DNA of 64,000 nt, taken from positions 42,158-106,157 of the forward strand of contig CACZIT010000025.1 in the NCBI GenBank assembly GCA_902781315.1. Direction: 5' to 3'. This DNA comes from an uncultured Prevotellaceae bacterium. Its GTDB lineage: Bacteria; Bacteroidota; Bacteroidia; Bacteroidales; Bacteroidaceae. The translations under genes were made by a program, and so were the position numbers. Below are positions 32,333-40,840 of this stretch, in pieces (position 1 is the first letter of the stretch; each line of letters opens with the position of its first letter). The notes beneath the pieces are model-generated. The model worked only from the letters and a program-made list of their open reading frames with translations. It searched no databases and was not told the DNA's origin.

Positions 32333-33283
32333 TCACGAATTCTTCCAGCGCACCCGCTGCTGGTCGCCGATGATTTCCTTCACTTTCTCCACCAACTGCC
32401 AGTCGATGGGCTCCTCCACATAGCGGATGTTTTTCAGCACGTTCTCCGGCGAGGCACTGCTGAAGAGCGTCGTTCCGATGCGGGGCGAGAGGCTCGTCGC
32501 ATATTGCATCGCCAGTTTCTCTATCGGGTAGCCCTGCGCGGCACAGTAGTCCGCAGCCCTGCGGCAAGCTGCGCGCAGGCTCTCAGGAGCGGGATGCCAG
32601 TCGGGAGCGCCACGACTCGAGAGCAGCCCCATCGACAGGGGCGACGCACTGATCACGCCCACGCCCTTCTCCTCCAGATAGTCCAGATACTCCGTCAGCA
32701 GGTCGTCGTTCAGACAGTAGTGGCAGAAGCACAGCACGCTTTCCACCACACCTGGCTCCACACGGTCGATGACCCACTGCAGGTTCTCGGGCTGCAGGTC
32801 GGTCAGGCCCACATGGCCCACCACGCCTTCCTCCTTCAGCCGCAACAAGGCTGGCAGCGTCTCGTCTACAATCTTCTGCAGGCCGCCCGGCAGCGCGGCC
32901 TGAAACTCTATGTCGTGCACGTTGATCAGGTCGATGTAGTCAACGCCCAGCCGCTCCATGCTCTCATAGACGCTGCGCCGGGCGCGCTCCCCAGAGTAAT
33001 CCCACGTGTTGCGCCCGTCCTGACCGTAGCGGCCCACCTTTGTCGAGAGATAGTACTTCTCACGCGGTATCTCCCTGAGTGCCTTGCCCAGCACCGTCTC
33101 GGCCTTCAGATGGCCGTAGTAGGGCGACACGTCGATGAAGTTCAGCCCGTTGTCCACGGCCACATGCACGGCCCTGATGCCTTCGTCTTCGCGGATGCCG
33201 TGGAACACGCCGCCCAGCGATGACGCACCGAACGACAGCGCCGACACCCTCATCCCAGTCTTTCCAATTTCGTTGTATGTCAT
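32333..33283 (-). CDS. Aldo/keto reductase, aldose 1-dehydrogenase type
   Basis: 316 residues. The AKR tetrad is present: Asp and Tyr in NFIDVSPYYGHL, Lys in LSTKVGRY and His in LINVHDIEF. The VSALSFGASSLGGVF start and the DYSGERARRSVYESMERLGVDYIDL stretch resemble L-fucose / L-galactose (D-threo-aldose) 1-dehydrogenases, which oxidise the sugar to its lactone. This would feed the amidohydrolase encoded next. Together with GH29 it suggests non-phosphorylating L-fucose use (inference; fuconate dehydratase and aldolase are not in the window). Confidence 0.92.
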   Translation of the reverse strand: MTYNEIGKTGMRVSALSFGASSLGGVFHGIREDEGIRAVHVAVDNGLNFIDVSPYYGHLKAETVLGKALREIPREKYYLSTKVGRYGQDGRNTWDYSGERARRSVYESMERLGVDYIDLINVHDIEFQAALPGGLQKIVDETLPALLRLKEEGVVGHVGLTDLQPENLQWVIDRVEPGVVESVLCFCHYCLNDDLLTEYLDYLEEKGVGVISASPLSMGLLSSRGAPDWHPAPESLRAACRRAADYCAAQGYPIEKLAMQYATSLSPRIGTTLFSSASPENVLKNIRYVEEPIDWQLVEKVKEIIGDQQRVRWKNS

Positions 33284-33284
33284 A

Positions 33285-33315
33285 TCATTACCTATTACCT
33301 GTTACCTATTACCTC
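33285..33315. repeat. Heptamer linker before the aldo/keto reductase gene
   Basis: About four 7-bp AGGTAAY units (coding strand), filling nearly all of the 36 nt between the GH5-GH43 stop and the reductase start. It is almost identical to the array at 32303-32330, which sits one gene downstream. Confidence 0.9.
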
Positions 33316-33319
33316 TCAC

Positions 33320-36300
33320 CTAAAACACCACCTTCTTGCCGCCCACGATGTAGACGCCCTTCCGCAGTGTTCCGAGCGACGAACTGCCATTAGCAACCTT
33401 CCTTCCGCTCAGGTCGTACACGGCAGTATTCTCCATTTTCAATTCTCCATTTTCCATTTGCCCAATGCCCGTCGACACCTCACGCGAGTAGTCGCTGTTG
33501 TTCGTCAGGTACATGTCGTCCACCACGATGGTGCCCTGGCCGTTCGACCAGAAACTCACGATGCGCACGTTGTCGGTCTCCAGAGCCTTGCCGGTCTTGT
33601 CGCCCGAGGTGTACTTGGCAGTGCTCAGGTTCACCACTATCTGCTTTCTCGAACCGAACGACGATGTGGCGCAGCAGTCGCTCCAGATGCTGTTCGCTGT
33701 GAAGATGTTCAGGTGGGCATCGCAGTTCTGAGGCTTCTTCAGCTTCACAACCAGGTACTTATAGCCCGACATGTCGGCGCCATTGGCATATTCCCAGCCC
33801 ATCTGGCCCCACTGACCGGGATGGAACGTGCGCGTCGCCTCGTCGTAGGTACCCTGAGCGAAGAGCGACGTGTTGATGTATTCCTTGCCGAAGGGGAAGA
33901 AGGTCGAGCGCACGCGGAACGTCGCCTCCCACTCGTTGCCCATCGGGTCGCTGTACGTGGCCCTCACCGTCGCAATGCCTTCCTTCAGACCGCGCAGCAG
34001 ACCGTTCTGCATCGTCACGACGTCCTCACCATCAATCTCGTAGCGCGCCTGGGCGGCAATGTTCTCCGTGTGGCCGTCGCGGAACGTGGCCAACAGCTTC
34101 GGAGCCCTGCTGTTGCCCACCATAATCTCCGTTTCTTCCTCCTCTACCGACAGTCTCTCCACCGTCAGCATGTCCTCGCTGTAGCCGTCGAACGTCTCAG
34201 GATAGAACGTCTTCTCGTCGAAAGCGCTCTCGGTGGTAAACCAGTCGAAGTCGGCATAACCCACCTCGTCGGCCGCCTCCGTGCCGTGGTGATAGCAGAA
34301 CAACCCGAAGCGGGCGCCCACAAACACTGTCAGACTGTAGCCCAACTCCGTCGGCTGCCCAATGTCGGTGTAGGTCTGGTTGTCCAGCGAGTAGGCAAAA
34401 CGGGTCTTGCTCGTACCGTAGGTGATGCCCGCGCGCAGGTAAATCACGCTGTCCACATCCACCGTCACCACTTCCTCGGCAGGACGGAACGCATCCTTCT
34501 GCCTCAACGTGTCTTGGCGCCACACGAGCTGCTTACGCCCGTCCTTCATCTCCACAGCCAGCAAGGCGTAGGGGTCTTGCAGAATGCAGATGCCGGCACG
34601 GTCGCCCTCCTGCAGGTGACTCACGTCCAGCCTCACCGTGCCCGTCGAAGCCTGGTTGGGCTTGCCGTGGAAAGCAAAAATGCGCTGCGTCAGCATGTTG
34701 CGGGCCTGAGTCAGACGAGTGGCCGAACCCGACGCCTTCAAACGAAGCCAACCGGCACGCTCAAACAGCGACCACGCCCCGTTGTCGGGGTTGTGGTTCC
34801 ATTCCCACTGCATTCCCAACGGATAGCTGCGGAAGTTGTCGGTCGTCGCAGGCTGCTGCGGAGGCATGGGCTGGCGGCTCTTGGGCTTCGCATGCGACGT
34901 GTAGGGCACACCGTTGTTGCCCACCACGGGCCAGCCGTCTACCCACTTCACCGGCTGCAGGTTCGACATGCGGCCCAGCGCACCCAGGTCTTCCTGCATC
35001 ACGGTCCACCACTGACCGTCCTCGCCTTCCACCAGGGCACCCTGGTGCACGGTGTTGGGCTTGCCGTCTATCATCTTCTCCACCAGCATCTTCTCTTCAT
35101 ACGGGCCGAAGATATTCTTCGAGCGGAACACGGTCTGCCCGCTCGGCCAACCGCCATAGGTGGCGTAGATGTAGTAGTAGTCGCCTATCTTGTACAGGTG
35201 GCAGCCCTCCAGACCCTCACGGTCCTTCACCACCGTCTGCTCCTGCTTCAGGTTGAAGTCCTCGTCCAGCTCGCACATCTGAATCGTGCCGATGCCACAC
35301 GCCACGTACGTCTTCCCGCCGTCAAACAGCAGTCCCGGGTCGTAGTACACGCGGCTCAGCCGACGCTGCTCCCACTTGCCCGCAGGGTCAGTGGCCGTCA
35401 GCAGCCAGCCACCCGTGTCGTTGCCGTTCAGCAGCAGGTAGAACCTTCCGTCGTGATATTTCATCGAGCAGGCCCACATGCCGGCAGCGTAGGCGTTCTC
35501 GCCGTTCAGCAGGTTGTAGCGGTCAGTCGTCGCCAACTGCTGCAGCGGCTGAGCGCAGAACTCCCAATTCACCAGATCAGTCGACTTCATAATCGTCGCA
35601 CCAGGGAAATGATGCATCGTCGTCGTCACCATGTAGTACGTGTCGCCAACCCTCACCACGTCAGGGTCGGGGAAGTCGGCAAACAGCACGGGATTCCTGT
35701 ACCTGCCCGTCCCCTGGTCGCTCAGCGAGAGGTTCTCAAAGTCCTTGTGGGGCCAGTCCTTCTGGTAGTAGTCCGCATACCAGTCCATGCAGGCCTTGCC
35801 GCAAGCCTCCTCAATGCCGTCGAAAGCCGCCACCACCTTCTGCTTCGACAGCAGCGTGTCGATGTCCAGCAGACAACCAGTGCCCGACAGCGTCATCGAG
35901 ATGTTGCCGTAGTGGTCCAGCATCGCCTTGAAAGCCTTACCCCACTTCGACGTGCTGCCCGTGGCCCAAGTGCCCCAGTTGCTCTCCACCCACTCGCCGT
36001 GCTCGTTGTAGTGGCCCGTGCCAGCCTTCTTAGGACTCCAGTCCACCTCGGTGATGATCACGGGCGCCGTTTCCACCACGGGCACCTGCTTGCGGAACTG
36101 TTCAATCTTGTTCGTCGCACTCGGTGTCTCGTCGCTGCAGCCGTACCATCCGCAGTAGTCGTGCACGGCATAGCCGATGTTGTAGCCCTCTATCGGGTGC
36201 GTGGCATAGCTCGTGTAGTTAGCCTGCCAACCCGTACCGGGAGCCCAGATGATGCCGGTGTAGCCGTTCGAGCGCATCTTGTCTACGATGGGCTGGAAGT

Positions 36301-36997
36301 AGTCGTGCAACGCCGACGCGTCGTCCTGACCCTCCGCATTCTTCAGACTCACAGGCTCGTTCGCCAACTCAATGCTGATCTGCCCGGCATACTTCCTCAC
36401 CGTCGAGTTCTGCGTCACCAGGTCCCACACCGTCAGCAGATACCGCTGGTAGTAGTCGCCCACCTTCAGCTCGCCAGGGCACACACCCGGAGGCCTCACC
36501 ACCACATACATGCCGTGCTCCATCGCCTTCTGCATCAGCGGCACATACAGCGACTGCAAAAACGTCTTCAGACGCTCAGGGTTGAACTTCCTGATGTCAG
36601 CCTCACCCGACGCGTCGGCCGACTGACCGGCCGAGCCGCTCCACGTGTAGCCCTCGCTCGGGTCGTTGGTCCACGCAGGGTCCAGGTGCAGGCGGAACAC
36701 GTTGCACTTCGCAGCCTCCAGACCCGCAAAAATCTTGTCGAAGTAAGCCTTGCACTTCGTCGCACCCGTCGCGTTGTAGCCCGTGCCCGAGCCGTCCCAC
36801 GGACTGCCCCAGCGCCAACCGTTGAAGTACATGTTCGGCGTGTCCATCACTCCATGCAGCACCACGTGGTTACCATGCGTGTCAACAAGCCACTTGCCCT
36901 CCACCTGCAAACGAGGCAGAGGCTTCACTCCCTGACCCACCACCGACGCCATGCCGGCGGCAAGCAGCAACAACACAAAACAAATTCTTTTCATCAT
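33320..36997 (-). CDS. Secreted bifunctional GH5-GH43 enzyme with C-terminal sorting segment
   Basis: 1225 residues. Signal peptide about 1-22; GH5 barrel (about 30-410) with acid/base Glu 214 in ELANEP and nucleophile Glu 317 in IITEVDW; GH43 five-bladed propeller from about 430 (RNPVLFADFPDPDVVRVG, then MKSTDLVNWE); a GH43_C2-like lectin-fold part at about 720-940; an Ig-like part; and a CBM-like domain at about 1060-1175. The end (YDLSGRKV ... KGVYIVGGKKVVF) resembles type IX secretion sorting domains. The combination suggests a hemicellulase with endo-glucanase/mannanase-like and arabinofuranosidase/xylosidase-like activities. The linker QMENGELKMENT is encoded by a 7-bp repeat array (33428-33462). 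It is the first gene of the operon. Confidence 0.92.
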   Translation of the reverse strand: MMKRICFVLLLLAAGMASVVGQGVKPLPRLQVEGKWLVDTHGNHVVLHGVMDTPNMYFNGWRWGSPWDGSGTGYNATGATKCKAYFDKIFAGLEAAKCNVFRLHLDPAWTNDPSEGYTWSGSAGQSADASGEADIRKFNPERLKTFLQSLYVPLMQKAMEHGMYVVVRPPGVCPGELKVGDYYQRYLLTVWDLVTQNSTVRKYAGQISIELANEPVSLKNAEGQDDASALHDYFQPIVDKMRSNGYTGIIWAPGTGWQANYTSYATHPIEGYNIGYAVHDYCGWYGCSDETPSATNKIEQFRKQVPVVETAPVIITEVDWSPKKAGTGHYNEHGEWVESNWGTWATGSTSKWGKAFKAMLDHYGNISMTLSGTGCLLDIDTLLSKQKVVAAFDGIEEACGKACMDWYADYYQKDWPHKDFENLSLSDQGTGRYRNPVLFADFPDPDVVRVGDTYYMVTTTMHHFPGATIMKSTDLVNWEFCAQPLQQLATTDRYNLLNGENAYAAGMWACSMKYHDGRFYLLLNGNDTGGWLLTATDPAGKWEQRRLSRVYYDPGLLFDGGKTYVACGIGTIQMCELDEDFNLKQEQTVVKDREGLEGCHLYKIGDYYYIYATYGGWPSGQTVFRSKNIFGPYEEKMLVEKMIDGKPNTVHQGALVEGEDGQWWTVMQEDLGALGRMSNLQPVKWVDGWPVVGNNGVPYTSHAKPKSRQPMPPQQPATTDNFRSYPLGMQWEWNHNPDNGAWSLFERAGWLRLKASGSATRLTQARNMLTQRIFAFHGKPNQASTGTVRLDVSHLQEGDRAGICILQDPYALLAVEMKDGRKQLVWRQDTLRQKDAFRPAEEVVTVDVDSVIYLRAGITYGTSKTRFAYSLDNQTYTDIGQPTELGYSLTVFVGARFGLFCYHHGTEAADEVGYADFDWFTTESAFDEKTFYPETFDGYSEDMLTVERLSVEEEETEIMVGNSRAPKLLATFRDGHTENIAAQARYEIDGEDVVTMQNGLLRGLKEGIATVRATYSDPMGNEWEATFRVRSTFFPFGKEYINTSLFAQGTYDEATRTFHPGQWGQMGWEYANGADMSGYKYLVVKLKKPQNCDAHLNIFTANSIWSDCCATSSFGSRKQIVVNLSTAKYTSGDKTGKALETDNVRIVSFWSNGQGTIVVDDMYLTNNSDYSREVSTGIGQMENGELKMENTAVYDLSGRKVANGSSSLGTLRKGVYIVGGKKVVF
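33428..33462. repeat. In-frame heptamer array in the GH5-GH43 gene
   Basis: Five 7-bp units ATTCTCC, ATTTTCA, ATTCTCC, ATTTTCC, ATTTGCC lie in frame just before the C-terminal sorting segment. Thirty-five nt is not a multiple of three, so the reading frame has been adapted to it. Confidence 0.85.
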
Positions 36998-37130
36998 ATT
37001 AAGGTCCTTTTATTCGTTTACGTCCGCAAAATTACCACTTTTCCCGCAAACAGCCTTTCCCAAACCTAACAAATTCTTTCCCTCAAGTATCATTTTCCCA
37101 CAACAACCACTACAGAATCATAAAAAAACT

Positions 37131-37171
37131 CAACTCTACACCCTCAACTCTCAACTTTTTTCGTACCTTTG
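37131..37171 (+). promoter_or_regulatory. Heptamer-array promoter of the ECF sigma gene
   Basis: Units CAACTCT, ACACCCT, CAACTCT and CAACTTT, then an oligo-T tract, CG and TACCTTTG (37164-37171). No -33 TTTG at the usual distance. The sigma-factor GTG follows only about 15 nt after the -7 element. Confidence 0.75.
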
Positions 37172-37185
37172 CACACGCAAAATCC

Positions 37186-37692
37186 GTGACAGCCGTGAAT
37201 ACTGAAAAACTCTTCCTCATCCATTACCGGCCGCTATGCCTCTACGCACTACACATCCTTGGCGATATCGACAAGGCTGAAGACGCCGTGCAAGACGCTT
37301 TCCTCGCACTACTCGAAAACCATTCCGACTGCACTCCGCCACTCCTCTTCCGCACCGTTCGCAACCGCTGCATCGACATTCTCCGACAACAGAAATCCCA
37401 CCCCACCCTCTCCATCGCAGCAACCGAACCGCTGACCAAGGAAGAACCACATTTCACTGCCGACGACACCGATTTCTACTACACCGCCGCCCGCCTTTGG
37501 ACCGCCATCGACGCCCTGCCCGACCGCTGCCGGCAAGCTTTTCTCATGGCCAAGCGCGACGGCATGACCTATCGCGAGATTGCCGAAGAGCTGGGCATTT
37601 CCGAGCGCACCGTTGAGCATCAGGTGTCGAAGGCGCTGCATTTGCTGCGCGAACAAAAGACGATTTTCTTCCGTCTTTTGTTGTTTCTGTAG
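37186..37692 (+). CDS. RNA polymerase ECF sigma factor (FecI/SusC-regulon type)
   Basis: 168 residues. Region 2 (LFLIHYRPLCLYALHILGDIDKAEDAVQDAFLALLEN) and region 4 (ALPDRCRQAFLMAKRDGMTYREIAEELGISERTVEHQVSKAL) are both complete. There is no ATG: the start must be GTG at 37186 or 37195, only some 8-17 nt after the predicted transcription start. It probably directs transcription of the TonB-receptor operon beginning at 38002 in response to substrate binding, released by the anti-sigma-like protein at 43114. A seven-unit 22-bp repeat array separates it from that operon. Confidence 0.94.
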   Translation: MTAVNTEKLFLIHYRPLCLYALHILGDIDKAEDAVQDAFLALLENHSDCTPPLLFRTVRNRCIDILRQQKSHPTLSIAATEPLTKEEPHFTADDTDFYYTAARLWTAIDALPDRCRQAFLMAKRDGMTYREIAEELGISERTVEHQVSKALHLLREQKTIFFRLLLFL

Positions 37693-37719
37693 TGTTGGGG
37701 CTGTGCCTTTTCGGTGCTT

Positions 37720-37874
37720 GAGCACGCATTAATCGGGACTGGAGCACGCATTAATCGGGACGAAAGCACCGTATGCCCGGAATTTCACTATAGTAAAGTG
37801 AACTTTTTACTATAGTAAAGTGAACTTTTTACTATAGTAATATTATCTTTTCACTATGGTAAAGTACCGTTGAA
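37720..37874. repeat. 22-bp phase-locked array, seven units of two sequence types
   Basis: Units start at 37721, 37743, 37765, 37787, 37809, 37831 and 37853, always 22 bp apart. The first three are AGCACGCATTAATCGGGAC-like (the third diverged); the next four are ACTATAGTAAAGTGAACTTTTT-like. The phase is kept across the sequence change. It begins 28 nt after the sigma gene stop and ends about 130 nt before the TonB receptor. Confidence 0.9.
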
Positions 37875-38001
37875 GCATATTTTTTGACGCCGTAACCATT
37901 TTTAACACACCGGGAGTAGGGGTTTTCGTGTCTTTTGCCGTTATAAGGGCTGAAGTCAATTGATTTTCAGTGAATGCAAAAGAAGAAAAAAAACGGAAGA
38001 C

Positions 38002-40767
38002 ATGAAGAAAAAAATAATCTTTCTAATATTATGGATGTTGCCGGTGGTGGGCTGGGCTCAGGGCCCAGCCACCATCCGACAAGTGATGGACGAGATGCAC
38101 CGCACGCGCGGCGTGAACTTCGTCTACGACTCGTCACTCAACGTGGGGCAGGCGTACAAGGGCCCCGACGTGAAAGCGCTGCCGCTGAAGGACGCGCTGC
38201 AAAGGCTGTTCCGAGGTTCGGGCATCGACTACACCTTGAAGGGGAAGTACGTGATGCTGAAAGCCACTGCCCTGCCCCTGCCTAAAAGAAAAGGAGAGGC
38301 GAAGCGGTGGACCGTGAGCGGCTACGTGCGCGATGAGCAGGGCGAGACGTTGCTGAATGCGACTGTCTACGACCTGACCAGCGGCCAGGGCACGATGACC
38401 AACGAGCACGGCTTCTTCTCGCTGACGTTGCCTGAAGGCGAGCACCGGCTGCGCGTGAGCTACATTGGCTTCGAGGACCATGTGGAAGCGCTCCGCCTGC
38501 ATGGCAACCGCGAGCAGCAGTTCGTTCTGAAAGAGAACGCCCACGTCGGCGAGGTGGTGGTGACGGCCGACCTGAACTCGCCCGTGACGGGCACGCAGAT
38601 GGGTAAGCGGTCACTGTCGCAGCAGGACATCAAGACGGAGTTTTCGCTGTTGTCGTCGCCCGACGTGGTGAAGACGCTGCAGCGCCTGTCGGGCGTGCAG
38701 GAAGGCATCGAGGTGGCCTCGGGACTCTACGTGCATGGCGGCAACAACGACGAGAACCTCTTCCTCATCGACGGCACACCGCTCTATCAGATTAACCACT
38801 CGATGGGACTCTTCTCTTCGTTCAACGCCGACGTGGTGAAGAACGTCGACTTCTACAAGAGCGGTTTCCCCGCACGCTACGGCGGCAGGCTGTCGTCGGT
38901 CGTCGACGTGCGCACCAACGATGGCAACTGGGAGCGTCTGCACGGTTCCTATCGCATCGGACTGCTCGACGGCGGCTTTCAGCTGGACGGCCCCATCAAG
39001 CTGAAAAGCGAAAAGCTAAGAGAACAGAAGGGGGAGAAACGCGGCGTAGACTTCGGAACGTCGTTCAACATCGGGCTGCGCCGCTCGTGGCTCGACCTGC
39101 TGTCGCGGCCTGCTTTCGCCATTGCCAACCACTTCAACGACGAGGAGGACATCACGCTGGCTTACGACTTCTACGACCTGAACGCAAAGCTGACACACAT
39201 CTTCAACCGTCGCTCGCAGATGAACCTGAGCATCTACAACGGACAGGACGCGCTGACGACGAAGGACGACTGGCGCGAGGCTTGGCAGGGCGACGACTAC
39301 AGTAAGCTGAGCTACCACGATGTCTACAAGAACCGCTTCCGCTGGGGCAACCTGAACGCTGCACTGAACTGGCGCTACCAGTTCTCGCCGAAGCTGCTGG
39401 CGAACTTCACCGCCGTCTACACCCACAACCGCGCCTCGTTGCTCACCACCGACAACGAACGCTCCTTCGACAATCTGGGCAACGTGATCGACCGCATCTA
39501 CCTGGAGCACCGCTATCGCTCCACCATCAGCGACCTGGGCTACCGCTCGGAGTTCGACTACCGGCCGTCGCCGCGCCACCACATACGCTTCGGCCACGAC
39601 TACACCTACCATCAGTTCCGGCCGCAGACGCGCTCGCAGGTGCATCTCTGGGGCGTGCAGGAGGAAGCCGACAGCCTCACGCGCAGCAGCCGTAACCACC
39701 ATGCCGCCCACGAACTGACTCTCTACGGCGAGGACCAGCTGACGCTCAGCGACCGCTGGAGCCTGAACGCCGGTCTGAACCTGTCGCTCTTCGGCATCAG
39801 CAGCAAGGCGTTTGTGGGTGTCGATCCGCGTCTGGCCGTGAAATACCAACTGCGAGAGGACCTCTCGGCCAAGGCTTCCTACACGATGATGACGCAGTAC
39901 GTGCACAAGATATCCAACTCGGTGCTGGAACTGCCCACCGACTACTGGGTGCCCACGACGGAAAGGCTGCGCCCCATGCACTCGCAGCAGTGGGCGGCAG
40001 GCGTCTACTGGAGTCCGCGACTGAGGAGCCACGCCAGCCTGACACTCTCGCTGGAGGGTTACTACAAGCTGACGCGCAACCTGCTGCAGTATAACTCCTG
40101 GGGCGGACTGGTGCCGCCGGCGCAGAGCTGGGACCAGTTGGTGAGCGTGGGCCGCGGCCGCTTCTACGGGGTGGAGCTCGACGCGCAGTATCGCACGAAG
40201 CGCCTGCAGGCCGACCTGGCCTACACGCTGTCGTGGAACGAGCGCCGCTTCGATGACTTCTATCAGGACTGGTACTACGACAAGTTCGACAACCGCCACA
40301 AGCTGAACCTCTCCCTGCGCTATAGTTTCAGCAAGAAGACACAGATGTATGCTGCCTGGACCTACCACACGGGCAACCACATGACGCTGCCCACGCAGTA
40401 TGTGCAGATGCCCGCGCTGCCAGGGGAAGCCTACACCCAGCCCCTCCTTGAAGGGAAGGGCGCCTTCACAGGTTTTTCAACTCACGGGGAATTCATCTAC
40501 GAGCGACCCAACAACATCACGCTGCCCGCCTATCATCGGCTCGACGTGGGCTTCAACTTCCGCCACACCACGAAGCACGGCCATGAGCGCATCTGGAATC
40601 TCTCCGTCTATAATGCCTACTGCCACCTGAACCCGCTGTGGGTGGAACTCGAATACAAGGAACTGAGCTCTAACAAGGTGGACCTGAGCGGCCACCAGAA
40701 CTTCAGCGTGAAGACGCGCGGCTACATCCCCATCATCCCGTCGGTGAGTTACACGATCAAATTTTAG
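38002..40767 (+). CDS. TonB-dependent receptor with STN signalling domain
   Basis: 921 residues from the ATG at 38002. Signal peptide 1-19; STN domain about 20-85 (IRQVMDEMHRTRGVNFVYDSS) that signals to an anti-sigma factor; CarboxypepD_reg-like domain about 97-185 (VSGYVRDEQGETLLNATVYD); plug from about 190 (VVVTADLNSPVTGTQMG, VHGGNNDENLFLIDGTPLY); and a 22-strand barrel ending in an aromatic IPSVSYTIKF. It imports a substrate across the outer membrane and senses it. Near residue 813, PLLEGKGAF is encoded by a GC-rich palindrome (about 40437-40468), probably in a surface loop. It is followed by DUF4249 as its probable partner lipoprotein. Confidence 0.94.
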   Translation: MKKKIIFLILWMLPVVGWAQGPATIRQVMDEMHRTRGVNFVYDSSLNVGQAYKGPDVKALPLKDALQRLFRGSGIDYTLKGKYVMLKATALPLPKRKGEAKRWTVSGYVRDEQGETLLNATVYDLTSGQGTMTNEHGFFSLTLPEGEHRLRVSYIGFEDHVEALRLHGNREQQFVLKENAHVGEVVVTADLNSPVTGTQMGKRSLSQQDIKTEFSLLSSPDVVKTLQRLSGVQEGIEVASGLYVHGGNNDENLFLIDGTPLYQINHSMGLFSSFNADVVKNVDFYKSGFPARYGGRLSSVVDVRTNDGNWERLHGSYRIGLLDGGFQLDGPIKLKSEKLREQKGEKRGVDFGTSFNIGLRRSWLDLLSRPAFAIANHFNDEEDITLAYDFYDLNAKLTHIFNRRSQMNLSIYNGQDALTTKDDWREAWQGDDYSKLSYHDVYKNRFRWGNLNAALNWRYQFSPKLLANFTAVYTHNRASLLTTDNERSFDNLGNVIDRIYLEHRYRSTISDLGYRSEFDYRPSPRHHIRFGHDYTYHQFRPQTRSQVHLWGVQEEADSLTRSSRNHHAAHELTLYGEDQLTLSDRWSLNAGLNLSLFGISSKAFVGVDPRLAVKYQLREDLSAKASYTMMTQYVHKISNSVLELPTDYWVPTTERLRPMHSQQWAAGVYWSPRLRSHASLTLSLEGYYKLTRNLLQYNSWGGLVPPAQSWDQLVSVGRGRFYGVELDAQYRTKRLQADLAYTLSWNERRFDDFYQDWYYDKFDNRHKLNLSLRYSFSKKTQMYAAWTYHTGNHMTLPTQYVQMPALPGEAYTQPLLEGKGAFTGFSTHGEFIYERPNNITLPAYHRLDVGFNFRHTTKHGHERIWNLSVYNAYCHLNPLWVELEYKELSSNKVDLSGHQNFSVKTRGYIPIIPSVSYTIKF

Positions 40768-40778
40768 GCCCACCCCTA

Positions 40779-40799
40779 CCCCTCCCCAAGGGAGGGGCG
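40779..40799. repeat. GC-rich palindrome CCCTCCC-AA-GGGAGGG
   Basis: Between the receptor and DUF4249 genes. Similar copies: 20602-20635, 26386-26412, and three inside coding regions at about 40437-40468, 40903-40932 and 42041-42070. It may also act as a weak terminator or mRNA-stabilising hairpin. Confidence 0.8.
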
Positions 40800-40840
40800 C
40801 TTGAATAGTAATTGCATAATGGAATAAAAACAAACAGAAA

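Noticed and set aside
33458-37069. Open frame of 1203 codons opposite the GH5-GH43 gene
   Set aside because: It is antisense to a protein with two complete catalytic domains; high-GC third positions remove stop codons on the other strand. The translation is rich in His, Arg and Val and low in recognisable motifs.
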